Origin: Acidobacteriota bacterium
GTDB taxonomy: Bacteria; Acidobacteriota; Thermoanaerobaculia; UBA5066; Gp7-AA6
Direction: 5' to 3'
Assembly: GCA_020199905.1 (NCBI GenBank)
Contig: JAIVJS010000072.1
Location: 1-64,000 of the forward strand
DNA: 64,000 bases
A program made the translations under genes and the position numbers. The notes under the pieces were generated by a model that made no database searches, was not told where the DNA came from, and saw only the letters and a list, made by a program, of their open reading frames with translations. Of the stretch, positions 17,529 through 26,260 are shown in pieces. How positions within the stretch are numbered: the stretch's first letter is position 1; each line of letters starts with the position of its first letter.

Positions 17529-18905
17529 TCACACCGTCTCGAAGCCGGCGCGCGTCCAGGCGGCCATGCCGCCCGCGACGTTGGTGACGCGGTCGAATCC
17601 GGCGCGCTCGAGAAGGCTCGTCGCGATCGACGAACGGTAGCCGCCGGCGCAGATCGCGTAGACGGTGGCGCCGGGATCAACTTCGGCGGCGCGGCGCGAG
17701 AGCTCGTGAAGCGAGATCCGCCTCGCGCCCGGAATCGCCCCGGCGGCCCACTCGCCCGGGCGGCGCACGTCCACCACCACGACCGGGTCGCCGCCGGAGA
17801 CGCGACGGTGCAGGTCCTCGACGTCGGTCTGGCCGGTCGACGCCACGCGCCTGCCCGACTCCCTCCAGGCCGCCGCGCCTCCGCTCAATTCGCCGGCGAC
17901 GTCTTCGAGCCCGACGCGCGCCAGGCGCATTCGCGCTTCGGCCGCCGCCGTCGAATCGGCCGCGACGAGAACGACCGGCGAAGCGGGCGGAAGGACCGTG
18001 CCGGCCCAGCTCGCGAACTGCCCCGAGAGGCCGATCTGGACCGATCCGGGAACATGCGCCGCTCCGTAAGCCTCCGACGGCCTCACGTCCAGAACGACGG
18101 CGCCTTTCTCGACTGCCCGCGCGACGCCGCCCGCGTCGAGGGACGCGATCGCCGGAAGATCTTCCAGAGAGCCGGCTCCCGCGCGATTCAACTCGACGTC
18201 CCGCCGGAAGTAGGCGGGCGCCTCCGGCAGGTCGGACGTCATCAGCCGGATGAACTCCGCGCGCGACATCGGCTGGAGCGCGTGATTGAAGAGCCGCTGC
18301 TGGCCGATCGTCGAGCTCGTCTCGGACGAAATGTTCTTCCCGCACAGAGACCCCGCGCCGTGCGCCGGGAAGACCTGCACGGAGTCCGGGAGCCGGAGAA
18401 GCTTCTCGCGCAGAGAGTCGTAGAGCATTCCCGCCAGGTCTTCCGCGGACATCGCGGCTCCCAGAAGGTCGGGGCGACCCACGTCTCCGATGAAGAGTGT
18501 GTCGCCGGTCAGGACGAGCTTCGGCTCGGGCGATTCCGAGCGGTCGGTCACGAGGACACACACGGATTCCGGAGTGTGGCCGGGCGTCTCCAGGAATCGA
18601 AGCGTCACGCCGCCGAACGAGATCTCGCGGCCCTCGACCACGGGGACGTGCGGGAAGGCCGCCCGCGCGCTCGCTCCGATGTAGATCCGGGCTCCCGTCC
18701 GGCGCGCCAGCTCGCGGTGCCCTGACACGAAGTCGGCATGGAGATGCGTCTCGATGACGTGCCGGATCGTCAGGCCTTCCTGCCGCGCCACGTCGATGTA
18801 CTCGTCGACGTCCCGCCGCGGATCGACGACGGCAGCCTCCCCCTCGGACCCGATCAGGTACGACGCCTGCGCGAGGCACCCCAGATAGAACTGTCGGAAG
18901 TACAA
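17529..18905 (-). CDS. Persulfide dioxygenase-rhodanese fusion, CstB-like
   Basis: This 458-residue protein begins with an ETHE1-type metallo-beta-lactamase domain: THLHAD at 53-58, PGH ending at 110, TGD ending at 135 and PAH ending at 182. It continues with two rhodanese domains. The first (about 260-355) has no active-site Cys; the second (about 365-458) has Cys419 in AICAGGYRS. Cys188 in SLCGKN is also kept. This MBL, inactive rhodanese, active rhodanese order is that of staphylococcal CstB, which oxidises bacillithiol persulfide to thiosulfate. Bacillithiol genes at 44-48 kb make that substrate plausible here. GGAGG precedes the ATG. Confidence 0.88.
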   Translation of the reverse strand: MYFRQFYLGCLAQASYLIGSEGEAAVVDPRRDVDEYIDVARQEGLTIRHVIETHLHADFVSGHRELARRTGARIYIGASARAAFPHVPVVEGREISFGGVTLRFLETPGHTPESVCVLVTDRSESPEPKLVLTGDTLFIGDVGRPDLLGAAMSAEDLAGMLYDSLREKLLRLPDSVQVFPAHGAGSLCGKNISSETSSTIGQQRLFNHALQPMSRAEFIRLMTSDLPEAPAYFRRDVELNRAGAGSLEDLPAIASLDAGGVARAVEKGAVVLDVRPSEAYGAAHVPGSVQIGLSGQFASWAGTVLPPASPVVLVAADSTAAAEARMRLARVGLEDVAGELSGGAAAWRESGRRVASTGQTDVEDLHRRVSGGDPVVVVDVRRPGEWAAGAIPGARRISLHELSRRAAEVDPGATVYAICAGGYRSSIATSLLERAGFDRVTNVAGGMAAWTRAGFETV

Positions 18906-18917
18906 CGGACCTCCTTC

Positions 18918-19334
18918 CTAAGACTCTTCGATCTCGACGGCAAAGCCGGGCTCGAGCCGCAGCCGGAGGCGCGAGAGGCGGCACGGCCAGCCCTCCCGCG
19001 CGATCCGGGCCCGGACCTTCTCCCAGATCCACTCCGCGAGTCTTTCCGCGGTGGGCGAGACCCCCGCGAAGTCGGGAACGTCGCTGTTCAGGTTGCGATG
19101 GTCGAGCGGCCGGTCCACTTCCTCTTTCAGGATCCGGTCGAGGTCGGTCAGGTTGACGACCATCGAAGTGTCGCGATCGATCTCTCCCCGCACCGCCACT
19201 TCGAGCTCGTAGTTGTGCCCGTACCCGTGCGGTCCCTCGTCGCCATAGACGGCCAGATTGCGCTCCCGCGGCCAGTCGGGCCGCCAGAGGCTGCGCCCCG
19301 CGTTGAAGTGGATGGTGCGGGACAGGAGAGGCAC
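18918..19334 (-). CDS. 6-pyruvoyl/6-carboxytetrahydropterin synthase family protein, altered metal site
   Basis: The 138-residue protein aligns by eye with the PTPS/QueD family: GHNYELEV at 39-46, GEIDRDTSMVVNLTDL, LDHRNLN around 77-83 and a final RLEPGFAVEIEE. Canonical members bind zinc through a His after FxA and a HxH pair, and use a Cys before the HGHNY motif. Here the first His is Arg14, the HxH reads Y38-G-H40, and no Cys precedes it. It may be a divergent subfamily or have lost the usual chemistry. It starts 12 bases after the CstB-like gene's ATG region on the same strand, upstream of it in transcription. Confidence 0.75.
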   Translation of the reverse strand: MPLLSRTIHFNAGRSLWRPDWPRERNLAVYGDEGPHGYGHNYELEVAVRGEIDRDTSMVVNLTDLDRILKEEVDRPLDHRNLNSDVPDFAGVSPTAERLAEWIWEKVRARIAREGWPCRLSRLRLRLEPGFAVEIEES

Positions 19335-19429
19335 GCCGCGAGCCTACGGCGTAAATCGCCGACGGTAAAGCCCCCACGCGCCACCGGCGAAGACCTCGCC
19401 TTCAAAACACGTACCGCCTCTCACTCCAG

Positions 19430-19600
19430 CCTCTCCCCGGCGCGCGGGAGGGGGAGCGGAGGGGGCAGAGCTGCGCCTCCGTCGATCGTGGCTAAGCTCG
19501 CAGCGTGAGAAGTCTCCCGACCGGAGGGAGGGAGGAGGCTGACGCTGCGGGAGCCGCAGCGAACGGAGGGACGAGGCGAGCGGTTGAGCCCTCAGGCGAG
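19430..19600 (+). repeat. Bipartite dispersed hairpin element, copy 2
   Basis: This fills most of the 341-base gene-free stretch before the aldolase gene. A CTCTCCCC / GGGAGGGGG hairpin lies at about 19430-19455. The second module at about 19495-19560 has GCTCGCAGCGTGAG pairing with a mostly complementary CT-ACGCTGC, around the shared interior with gaccggagggag. It is over 80 percent identical by eye to copy 3 at 43917-44050. No gene is seen in the stretch. Confidence 0.7.
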
Positions 19601-19648
19601 CCGCTCGCCGGCGCGTGAGCGCGTCCCGCAGTTCGCGGAGGCGACGCA

Positions 19649-19654
19649 TATAAT
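19649..19654 (+). promoter_or_regulatory. Consensus -10 box before the aldolase gene
   Basis: A perfect TATAAT lies 21 bases before the ATG at 19676. I see no convincing -35 box 17 bases further up. The short leader has no clear Shine-Dalgarno. Confidence 0.45.
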
Positions 19655-19675
19655 CCCCCGGCCGCAGAGCGAAAC

Positions 19676-21097
19676 ATGGAACTTTTTCTGACATCCCGAG
19701 AGCTCGCACAGTTCCTCGAAAGATCCGAGACGGTCGGCCGCGGAGAGCCGCTTCGGATCGTGGACGCGGACCGGTTCCGCGAAGGGATCGTCGACAGTCT
19801 CGTCTGGACCGCGGTGTTCGGCGACGCGGAGGTCCGGGACGCCGCGCGGCGCACCATTCGCGAGGCGGCGCGCGAGCTCGGCATCCTTCCCGCCTCGATC
19901 CTCCCCCTCTACGAGGCGAGAGGCCGCGGAGAGGTCGACGGCTTCAGCGTTCCGGCGGTCAACATCCGCATGCTCTCCTACGACACGATGCGGGCCGCTC
20001 TGCGGGCCGCGCGTTCGCTCGACGCGGGCGCGCTGATCTTCGAGATCGCGAGGAGCGAGATCGGTTACACCGACCAGCGCCCCGGCGAATACGCCGCGGT
20101 CCTTCTCGGGGCGGCGATCCGCGAAGGCTGGAAGGGGCCGATCTTCCTCCAGGGCGACCATTACCAGACGAACCCGAAAAAGATGAAAGAGGACCCGGAC
20201 CGGGAGATCGCCGCGATCGAGGCCCTCATCGACGAAGCGATCCCGTCGGGGTTCTTTCAGATCGACATCGACACGTCGACGCTGGTCGATCTCTCGAAGA
20301 AGACGCTGCCCGAGCAGCAGGACGCCAATTGCCGCTACAGCGCCGTCCTGACCGAGTACATCCGCAGGCACGAGCCGAAGGAGATGCCCATCTCCATCGG
20401 CGGAGAGATCGGGGAAGTCGGCAAGGAAAACTCCACCCCCGAAGAGCTTCGCGCGTACATGAACGGGTACCGGAACCGGATCGGCGACCTGCGGGGGCTG
20501 GCGAAGGTCTCGGTGCAGACGGGCTCATCGCACGGCGGGCTCGTCGGGCCCGATGGGACCGTGCAGCGCGTGGCGATCGACTTTACGACGCTCGAACGGA
20601 TCTCGAAGGTGGCGCGCGAGGAGTACGGGCTCGCCGGAGCCGTCCAGCACGGAGCGTCCACGCTCTCGCCCGAGCTCTTCGGCCAGTTTCCGCAGCACGG
20701 CTGCGCGGAGATCCATCTGGCCACCGAATTTCAGAACATGGTTTTCGATCACCCGTCGCTGCCCTATCCCCTGAAGCGCGCGGTGGACCGGTGGGTCTTC
20801 ACCAACATGATCGAGCAGAAGAAGGCCGGCGAGACACAGGAGCAGTTTCTCTACAAGAACCGGAAGCAGGCGATCGGCCCCTTCAAGGAGCAGTTCTGGA
20901 ATCTGCCGGTCGGAACGCGCGACGCGATCGCGGACACCCTGGAGAAGAAGTTCCGCTTCCTCTTCGAGACGCTGCGCATCGGCGGGACGCGCACGACGGT
21001 CGACCGGTACGTACGCCCGGTGGACGTTTTTCCCCCCGCCGCCGCGCTGGCCGGGGCCGGCGCCGGCTACGTGCGCGACGACGAGGCCGGAGATTGA
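19676..21097 (+). CDS. Class II fructose-bisphosphate aldolase family protein
   Basis: This 473-residue protein is a zinc-dependent class II aldolase relative. FSVPAVNIRMLSYDT begins the barrel near residue 94. The metal-binding His is in FLQGDHYQTNP near 160, and a later His is in GAVQHGASTLSPELF. Members of this longer form occur in several phyla and probably cleave or make fructose or tagatose bisphosphate. The N-terminal ~90 residues are helical and not part of the barrel. Its role in glycolysis fits pgk and tpiA in the same window, but those are 33 kb away. A TATAAT precedes the gene. Confidence 0.82.
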   Translation: MELFLTSRELAQFLERSETVGRGEPLRIVDADRFREGIVDSLVWTAVFGDAEVRDAARRTIREAARELGILPASILPLYEARGRGEVDGFSVPAVNIRMLSYDTMRAALRAARSLDAGALIFEIARSEIGYTDQRPGEYAAVLLGAAIREGWKGPIFLQGDHYQTNPKKMKEDPDREIAAIEALIDEAIPSGFFQIDIDTSTLVDLSKKTLPEQQDANCRYSAVLTEYIRRHEPKEMPISIGGEIGEVGKENSTPEELRAYMNGYRNRIGDLRGLAKVSVQTGSSHGGLVGPDGTVQRVAIDFTTLERISKVAREEYGLAGAVQHGASTLSPELFGQFPQHGCAEIHLATEFQNMVFDHPSLPYPLKRAVDRWVFTNMIEQKKAGETQEQFLYKNRKQAIGPFKEQFWNLPVGTRDAIADTLEKKFRFLFETLRIGGTRTTVDRYVRPVDVFPPAAALAGAGAGYVRDDEAGD

Positions 21098-21110
21098 GCT
21101 CGCGCCGGGG

Positions 21111-21257
21111 CCGGAAATCGGAAATCGGGAGCCGAGCGACCAACGGGAGCGAGACGGCCGCGGTACTCCGCAGTCAACCAAATCGGAAATCGGAAAAGAC
21201 GCCGCCCGCTTCTGCCGAAGATTCCCGATTCCCGATTCCCGTTTCCCGGTTCCCGAC
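21111..21257 (+). repeat. Composite repeat copy 1 with heptad arms
   Basis: Left heptads (ccggaaa, tcggaaa, tcgggag) begin at 21111. A ~49 bp core at 21128-21176 follows, starting GGAGCCGAGCGACC and containing GGTACTCCG. The right arm at 21220-21257 has gattccc three times, gtttccc and ggttccc. The core has three more copies, at 38663, 42998 and 62914, all on the plus strand after a plus-strand gene. Confidence 0.75.
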
Positions 21258-21261
21258 TTCG

Positions 21262-22347
21262 ATGACCGCGGTCGTGAAGACAAAGCCGGTCGCGGGGCGC
21301 GAGGGGACGGAGGTGCGCAGCGTGCCGGTCCCCGAGCCCGGCCAGGGGGAGGTCCTCGTCCGGGTCCTCGCCACGGCCGTCTGCGGCTCGGACAAGCACA
21401 TTTACCAGTGGGACGCCTCGATGGCGGGGATGGTCCAGCCGCCCCGCATCTACGGCCACGAGTTCTGCGGAGAGATCGTCGCCTTCGGGCCCGGAGGCAA
21501 GCGCCCGCATCTCGAGGTCGGCCAGTACGTTTCCGCCGAGATGCACGTCACCTGCGGCCACTGCCGGCCCTGTCTGACCGGCCAGCGCCACATCTGCGAG
21601 AACACGCGGATCCTCGGCGTGCACGGAGACGGCTGCTTCGCCCAGTACGTCGTGGTCCCCGCCGACAACGTCGTCTCGCTCGACCGCTCGGTCGTTCCAG
21701 TCCGCATCGGCGCTTTTCTCGATGCTCTCGGCAACGCGGTCCACACCGCCCAGGTTGCGGATCTCTCGGGCCGCTCCGTCGCCGTGCTCGGCTACGGACC
21801 TATCGGCGCCATGTGCGCCGAGATCGCGCGCATCTCGGGCGCGTCCCACATTGCCATCACGGACGTCAATGCCCACGCGGCCGCGCACGCCCGGAAGTGG
21901 GCTTTGAAGCGCCGGCTGACGAACGTGACCGTCCTCGACCTGACGAAGACGAAGGATCCCGCGGGAAGCCTGCGCGACGCCACGGGTGGCGGGGCCGACG
22001 TCGTCATGGAGCTCTCCGGGGCCGAGGCCTCCGTCAACCTCGGCCTGGCCGGGGCGCGGCGCGGAGGGGTCCTGTCCCTGCTCGGGCTCCCGCGCGAGAA
22101 GAGCCTGACGATCCGCGACTATACGAAAGACTTCATCTTCAAGGGCCTGACGCTCCATGCCATCATCGGCCGGCGCGTCTTCGAGACGTGGATCAAGATG
22201 CTCGACCTCCTCCGCGCGGGGCTCGACCTCGAGCATCTGGTCACGGACGAGTTCGAGGGGCTCGACCGATTCCACGAAGCGATGGAGCTTCTTCAGAACC
22301 GGCGCGCAATGAAAGTAGTCTTCTACCCGAACGGCAAGCCTGCCTGA
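21262..22347 (+). CDS. tdh: L-threonine 3-dehydrogenase
   Basis: This 361-residue zinc alcohol dehydrogenase oxidises threonine to 2-amino-3-ketobutyrate. Catalytic zinc ligands are Cys41 in AVCGSDKH and His66-Glu67 in YGHEFCG. Structural zinc cysteines are 98, 101, 104 and 112. The NAD-binding loop is GYGPIGAM near residue 175. The product is the substrate of the Kbl enzyme encoded at 22914, so the two form the threonine-to-glycine pathway. The ATG at 21262 lies just after the heptad array. No strong Shine-Dalgarno is visible. Confidence 0.93.
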   Translation: MTAVVKTKPVAGREGTEVRSVPVPEPGQGEVLVRVLATAVCGSDKHIYQWDASMAGMVQPPRIYGHEFCGEIVAFGPGGKRPHLEVGQYVSAEMHVTCGHCRPCLTGQRHICENTRILGVHGDGCFAQYVVVPADNVVSLDRSVVPVRIGAFLDALGNAVHTAQVADLSGRSVAVLGYGPIGAMCAEIARISGASHIAITDVNAHAAAHARKWALKRRLTNVTVLDLTKTKDPAGSLRDATGGGADVVMELSGAEASVNLGLAGARRGGVLSLLGLPREKSLTIRDYTKDFIFKGLTLHAIIGRRVFETWIKMLDLLRAGLDLEHLVTDEFEGLDRFHEAMELLQNRRAMKVVFYPNGKPA

Positions 22348-22368
22348 CATTTCACCCGGAGGACGACG

Positions 22369-22833
22369 ATGCCGACCCGCAAACCGCCGACGCCAGATAC
22401 CACCGCCGAGCTGACGGACCGCCGCATCGCCGAGTTCGCGCTCGAGGAGTCGCGCCTTTCCAATCTCGCGTACCGCTTCGAGCTCCGGCCGCGCGAGCGC
22501 GTCTGGCGGAACTGGGATCGGACCGAGTTCGAGCCGAACAATTTCCGCATCGTGGGCCTCGCCGGGGTGTGCCTGAACAAGGACGAGAGGGAGCGGGCGC
22601 ACCGCACGGCGCTCCGCGCCCTCGAAGACATCGACGACATCCTGTTCGTCGTCGAGGAGCCCGCCCAGGCGGTCATCGTCCGTAATCCGACGGGAACGTC
22701 CGAGATCGTGAACCGGCCCACCATCTGCGCCGAGATCGTGGCGCCGGACAAGGCCGGCTTCGACCGGGCCCTCTCGGCTCTGGACGCGGCCTTCCCCGGC
22801 CAGCGGGTGGCGGGAAAAATCGTGAGCGAGTGA
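22369..22833 (+). CDS. Unknown soluble protein between tdh and kbl
   Basis: This 154-residue protein has no signal peptide or membrane helix. It has a conserved-looking core with ALEESRLSNLAYRFELRPRE near residues 21-40 and NPTGTSEIVNRPTICAEIVA at about 105-124. GGAGG precedes the ATG. It lies 21 bases after tdh and before kbl in the same direction, so a link to threonine catabolism is likely but untested. I do not recognise a family. Confidence 0.6.
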   Translation: MPTRKPPTPDTTAELTDRRIAEFALEESRLSNLAYRFELRPRERVWRNWDRTEFEPNNFRIVGLAGVCLNKDERERAHRTALRALEDIDDILFVVEEPAQAVIVRNPTGTSEIVNRPTICAEIVAPDKAGFDRALSALDAAFPGQRVAGKIVSE

Positions 22834-22873
22834 TGGTTGTGAGCTCGTTTCTCAGTGCCGGTGATCATCGCTC

Positions 22874-22908
22874 GGAACTCTTAACTCTCAACGCTTAACG
22901 CTCAACTC
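22874..22908 (+). repeat. Heptad repeat array (AACGCTC type)
   Basis: Units are ggaactc, ttaactc, tcaacgc, ttaacgc, tcaactc. The array sits in the 80-base spacer between the unknown gene and kbl, ending five bases before the kbl ATG. Confidence 0.65.
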
Positions 22909-22913
22909 ACCCT

Positions 22914-24158
22914 ATGCACCCGCTCATCGCCCATCTCGCCGCCGAAGTCGCGAAGCTGAAGCAGGCCGGCACCTTCAAGGAGGAGCTCGTCCTCCAGTCG
23001 CCTCAGGATGCGCGCGTGCGCGTCGGCGGCCGCGAAGTCGTGATGCTGACGTCCAACAATTATCTCGGGTTCGCGAACCACCCCCGCGTGCGCGAGGCGC
23101 AGAAGAAGGCAATCGACCGGTGGGGCGCCGGCATGGCATCCGTCCGATTCATCTGCGGCACCGAGGCGCTGCACAAGGAGCTCGAAGCGGAGATCGCCTC
23201 GTTCTTCGGGCAGCAGGACGCGATCCTCTACATGTCCTGCTGGAACGCGAACGAGGGGCTGTTCGCGGCGGTGCTGGAAGAGGGGGACGGGCTCTACTCC
23301 GACGAGCTGAACCATGCGTCGATCATCGACGGTGTTCGCCTCTGCAAGGCGAAGCGGTTCCGCGTGCCGCACAACGACATGAAGGCATTCGACCGGCTTC
23401 TCGCGGAGGACGGCGCGTCGCGATTCCGGATGATGATGACGGACGGCGTCTTCTCCATGGAGGGCGAGGAGGCGGACCTGCGGGCCCTGGTCGAGATCTG
23501 CGAACGAACCGGCACGCTGCTGGTCGTGGACGACTCGCACGCCACCGGTGTCCTCGGCCGGACGGGCCGCGGCACCGCCGAAGAGCAGGGCGTGTTCGAT
23601 CGAATTCCCGTCACGACCGGCACGCTCGGCAAGGCGATGGGGTCCGCGGCGGGCGGCTTCGTCACGGGGCCTTCCGCGTTAGTCGAGCTTCTCCGCCAGA
23701 GAAGCCGGCCTTATCTCTTCTCCAACTCTCTGCCGCCCCCGGTGGCGGCGGGCTCTCTCGAGGCGTTCCGAATGCTTCGCGAGGATCCCGCGCCGGTCGC
23801 GAAGCTCCGGGAGAACGCGGCGTACTTCCGGAAGGCGATCTCGGAGGCGGGTTTTCAGATTCCGCACGGCACGCATCCGATCGTGCCTGTCATCGTGGGC
23901 GACACGGCGAAGGCCCTCGCGATGGGACGCGACCTGTTCGAGCAGGGCGTCTACGTGTCCGGGTTCGGCTTCCCGGTCGTCCCGCACGGACAGGCCCGCC
24001 TGCGCTGCCAGGTCTCCGCCGCCCACTCGCACGCGGACCTCGACCTGGCCGTCGACGCGTTCGTCAAGGTGGGTCGGAAATTCGAGGCGATCGAGGAAGT
24101 TGAGAGTCGAGAGTCGAGAGTTGAGAGTAAGAACGCTCAACCGACCGCTGATAGCTGA
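22914..24158 (+). CDS. kbl: Glycine C-acetyltransferase (2-amino-3-ketobutyrate CoA ligase)
   Basis: This 414-residue PLP enzyme cleaves 2-amino-3-ketobutyrate with CoA to glycine and acetyl-CoA, the step after Tdh. LTSNNYLGFANHP is at residues 45-57, VDDSHATG at 205-212 and the PLP Lys240 in TGTLGKAMGSAAGG. The family ends near residue 395. Here the last ~20 residues (EEVESRESRVESKNAQ and on) are translated from a heptad repeat array, since three seven-base units equal seven codons. The true fold probably ends at RKFEAI. Its stop lies 15 bases from the convergent OPT stop. Confidence 0.94.
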   Translation: MHPLIAHLAAEVAKLKQAGTFKEELVLQSPQDARVRVGGREVVMLTSNNYLGFANHPRVREAQKKAIDRWGAGMASVRFICGTEALHKELEAEIASFFGQQDAILYMSCWNANEGLFAAVLEEGDGLYSDELNHASIIDGVRLCKAKRFRVPHNDMKAFDRLLAEDGASRFRMMMTDGVFSMEGEEADLRALVEICERTGTLLVVDDSHATGVLGRTGRGTAEEQGVFDRIPVTTGTLGKAMGSAAGGFVTGPSALVELLRQRSRPYLFSNSLPPPVAAGSLEAFRMLREDPAPVAKLRENAAYFRKAISEAGFQIPHGTHPIVPVIVGDTAKALAMGRDLFEQGVYVSGFGFPVVPHGQARLRCQVSAAHSHADLDLAVDAFVKVGRKFEAIEEVESRESRVESKNAQPTADS

Positions 24159-24175
24159 CAGCTGACAGCTGACTA
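24099..24175 (+). repeat. Heptad repeat array running into kbl and the OPT gene end
   Basis: Eleven units of seven bases fill 24099-24175: gttgaga, gtcgaga, gtcgaga, gttgaga, then three irregular units, then ctgatag, ctgacag, ctgacag, ctgacta. It combines the GAGAGTT and AGCTGAC repeat families. It encodes the last ~20 kbl codons and touches the stop codon of the convergent OPT gene at 24173. Confidence 0.75.
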
Positions 24176-26197
24176 CGCATCCAGCCTCTTTCTCGCCTTC
24201 TGGAGGAGCAGGACGCAGAGCACGCCGAAGGCGACCGCGGAGAGGATCCCGCCGCTCACCAGACCGTTCTTCAGGCCGGGATAGAGCTTCGATCCGAGAT
24301 CGAGCTTCTCGAGGAGGTTCGGTTTCTCCATGTGGAGGACCGTGTCCCCGAAGAACGCGATGAACGCGATCAGCACCCCGCCGAGAGAGCCGCCCGCCAC
24401 GAGTCCCGTGGCGTAGAGCATTCCCGAGGAGAGCTCCGATTCCTCGCCCGCGACGCCTTCCTTCTTGCGACGCCACGAGTCGACGAACGCCTTCAACATT
24501 CCGCCGACCCAGATCGGGGCCGTGGTCGAGACCGGCAGGTAAGCGCCGACCGCCCAGGACAGGGCGTGCGCGCCGGCGAGCTGCGCCATGAAGGCGAGAA
24601 ACACTCCGACCAGCACGGGGGCCCAGGGGAGGTTCTGCGCCAGGAGTCCCTTGATGATCGTGGCCATCAGCGTCGCCTGCGGGGCGGGGAGCTGCACGCC
24701 GCCGATGCCGTGAAGCTCGTTCGCGCCCTTGTAGGTCTTGTCCAGGATGAAGAGCGTGATCGCGATGAAGAAGGAGGACGTCACGACGCCGATCAGGAAC
24801 CCGTACTGCTGGAGCTTTGGGGTCGCTCCCACCAGGTAGCCCGTCTTCAGATCCTGGGACGTCGCGCCCGCGTTCGCCGCGGCGACGCAGACGATCGCGC
24901 CCACGCAGAGGGCGACCGCCTGGTAGATGTCCCCGCGCCAGCCGATGACCACGAAGACGACGCAGGTCGCCATGATCGTCGCGATCGTCATTCCGGAGAT
25001 GGGATTGGAAGACGTCCCGATGATTCCGACGATCCGAGAGGAAACCGTCACGAAGAAGAAGCCGAAGACGACGATCAGGAGCGACATCATCAGGGAACCC
25101 GGGAACGGCCCGTGGGGAAAGCCGGGAAGCACGGCGAGGACGAGAACGATCGCGAGCGAGCCGATGACCACCATCCCGATGCCCATGTCCTGTTCCGTCC
25201 GCTTGACGGAGCCGCCCGCGCGGCCTTCGCCGAAGCTCTTCACCGATTCCCGGAAGGCCGAAACGATCGTCGGCAACGTCTTCAACAGCGTCATGACGCC
25301 GGCGCACGCCACCGCTCCGGCCCCGATGTAACGGATGTACGCGCGGTAAATCCAGTTCGCGTAGGAATTGTTCGCCATCCAGGCGTCGCTGAACCCGAGC
25401 TTGTGGAGGTCGGCGACGACGCGCGAGTCGGGGACGAAGATCGCGATGAGCGGGATCAGGGCCATCCAGGCGAGCAGGCCGCCGGAGAACAGCTCGGAGG
25501 CGATGCGCGGTCCGATGATGTAGCCGAGACCCAGGTACTCCGGCGTGACCGCCACGTCCAGCGTGGCGGCGGGATACGTGACGGTCTCCTTCTTCGTCCG
25601 GAACCAGATCGGCGTCTCGTTCCAGAGGCCGAGCACGCCGTAGAGGAACTTGTAGAGCAGCGACGCGCCCACGCCGGCAAACACGGTCTTCGCGAGATTC
25701 CCGCCCTTTTCGCCGGCGATCAGGACGTCCGCGCACGCCGTTCCTTCGGGGTACGGCAGCTTTCCGTGCTCTTTCACGATGAGCGCGCGACGCAGCGGAA
25801 TCATGAACAGCACGCCGAGAACGCCGCCGAAGATCGCGAGGATCGTGATCTGGAGGTACTGGAAGTAGTGCTCGCCGCCCGTCAGGAAGAGAAGCGCGGG
25901 GACGGTGAAGACGGTTCCTGCGGCGACGGACTCGCCGGCGGATCCGATCGTCTGAACGATGTTGTTCTCGAGAATCGTCGATCGCCCGATCTTCTTGAAC
26001 ACGGCGATCGAGAGCACCGCGATGGGAACGGAGGCCGACACCGTGAGACCCGCGCGGAGAGCCAGGTAGACCGTCGCCGCACCGAAGAGGATGCCGAAGA
26101 AGACTCCGAGGAGGATCGCCTTGGGCGTGAACTCGGGAATCGCCTGCTCGGAGGAGATGTAGGGGCGAAAATCCTGAACGGTCTCCGGGTTCGCCAT
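24173..26197 (-). CDS. OPT family oligopeptide transporter
   Basis: This 674-residue inner-membrane protein has about 14-16 hydrophobic segments. Family marks include IPEFTPKAILLGVFFGILF at 20-38, the region around LENNIVQTIGSAGESVAAG (about 76-94) and KLPYPEGTACADVL near residue 145. OPT proteins import oligopeptides or metal chelates by proton symport; the bacterial branch is mostly untested. GGAGG precedes the ATG, and a TATAAT lies 45 bases upstream on the minus strand. It is probably monocistronic. Confidence 0.92.
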   Translation of the reverse strand: MANPETVQDFRPYISSEQAIPEFTPKAILLGVFFGILFGAATVYLALRAGLTVSASVPIAVLSIAVFKKIGRSTILENNIVQTIGSAGESVAAGTVFTVPALLFLTGGEHYFQYLQITILAIFGGVLGVLFMIPLRRALIVKEHGKLPYPEGTACADVLIAGEKGGNLAKTVFAGVGASLLYKFLYGVLGLWNETPIWFRTKKETVTYPAATLDVAVTPEYLGLGYIIGPRIASELFSGGLLAWMALIPLIAIFVPDSRVVADLHKLGFSDAWMANNSYANWIYRAYIRYIGAGAVACAGVMTLLKTLPTIVSAFRESVKSFGEGRAGGSVKRTEQDMGIGMVVIGSLAIVLVLAVLPGFPHGPFPGSLMMSLLIVVFGFFFVTVSSRIVGIIGTSSNPISGMTIATIMATCVVFVVIGWRGDIYQAVALCVGAIVCVAAANAGATSQDLKTGYLVGATPKLQQYGFLIGVVTSSFFIAITLFILDKTYKGANELHGIGGVQLPAPQATLMATIIKGLLAQNLPWAPVLVGVFLAFMAQLAGAHALSWAVGAYLPVSTTAPIWVGGMLKAFVDSWRRKKEGVAGEESELSSGMLYATGLVAGGSLGGVLIAFIAFFGDTVLHMEKPNLLEKLDLGSKLYPGLKNGLVSGGILSAVAFGVLCVLLLQKARKRLDA

Positions 26198-26241
26198 ACG
26201 ACCTCCGTTGTGGGAGCGGACGTTCTCTGGTTCGGCGCGGG

Positions 26242-26247
26242 ATTATA
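26242..26247 (-). promoter_or_regulatory. Consensus -10 box before the OPT gene
   Basis: TATAAT on the minus strand lies 44 bases upstream of the OPT ATG at 26197. No matching -35 is obvious. Confidence 0.45.
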
Positions 26248-26260
26248 TGGGGGGGAAGAC

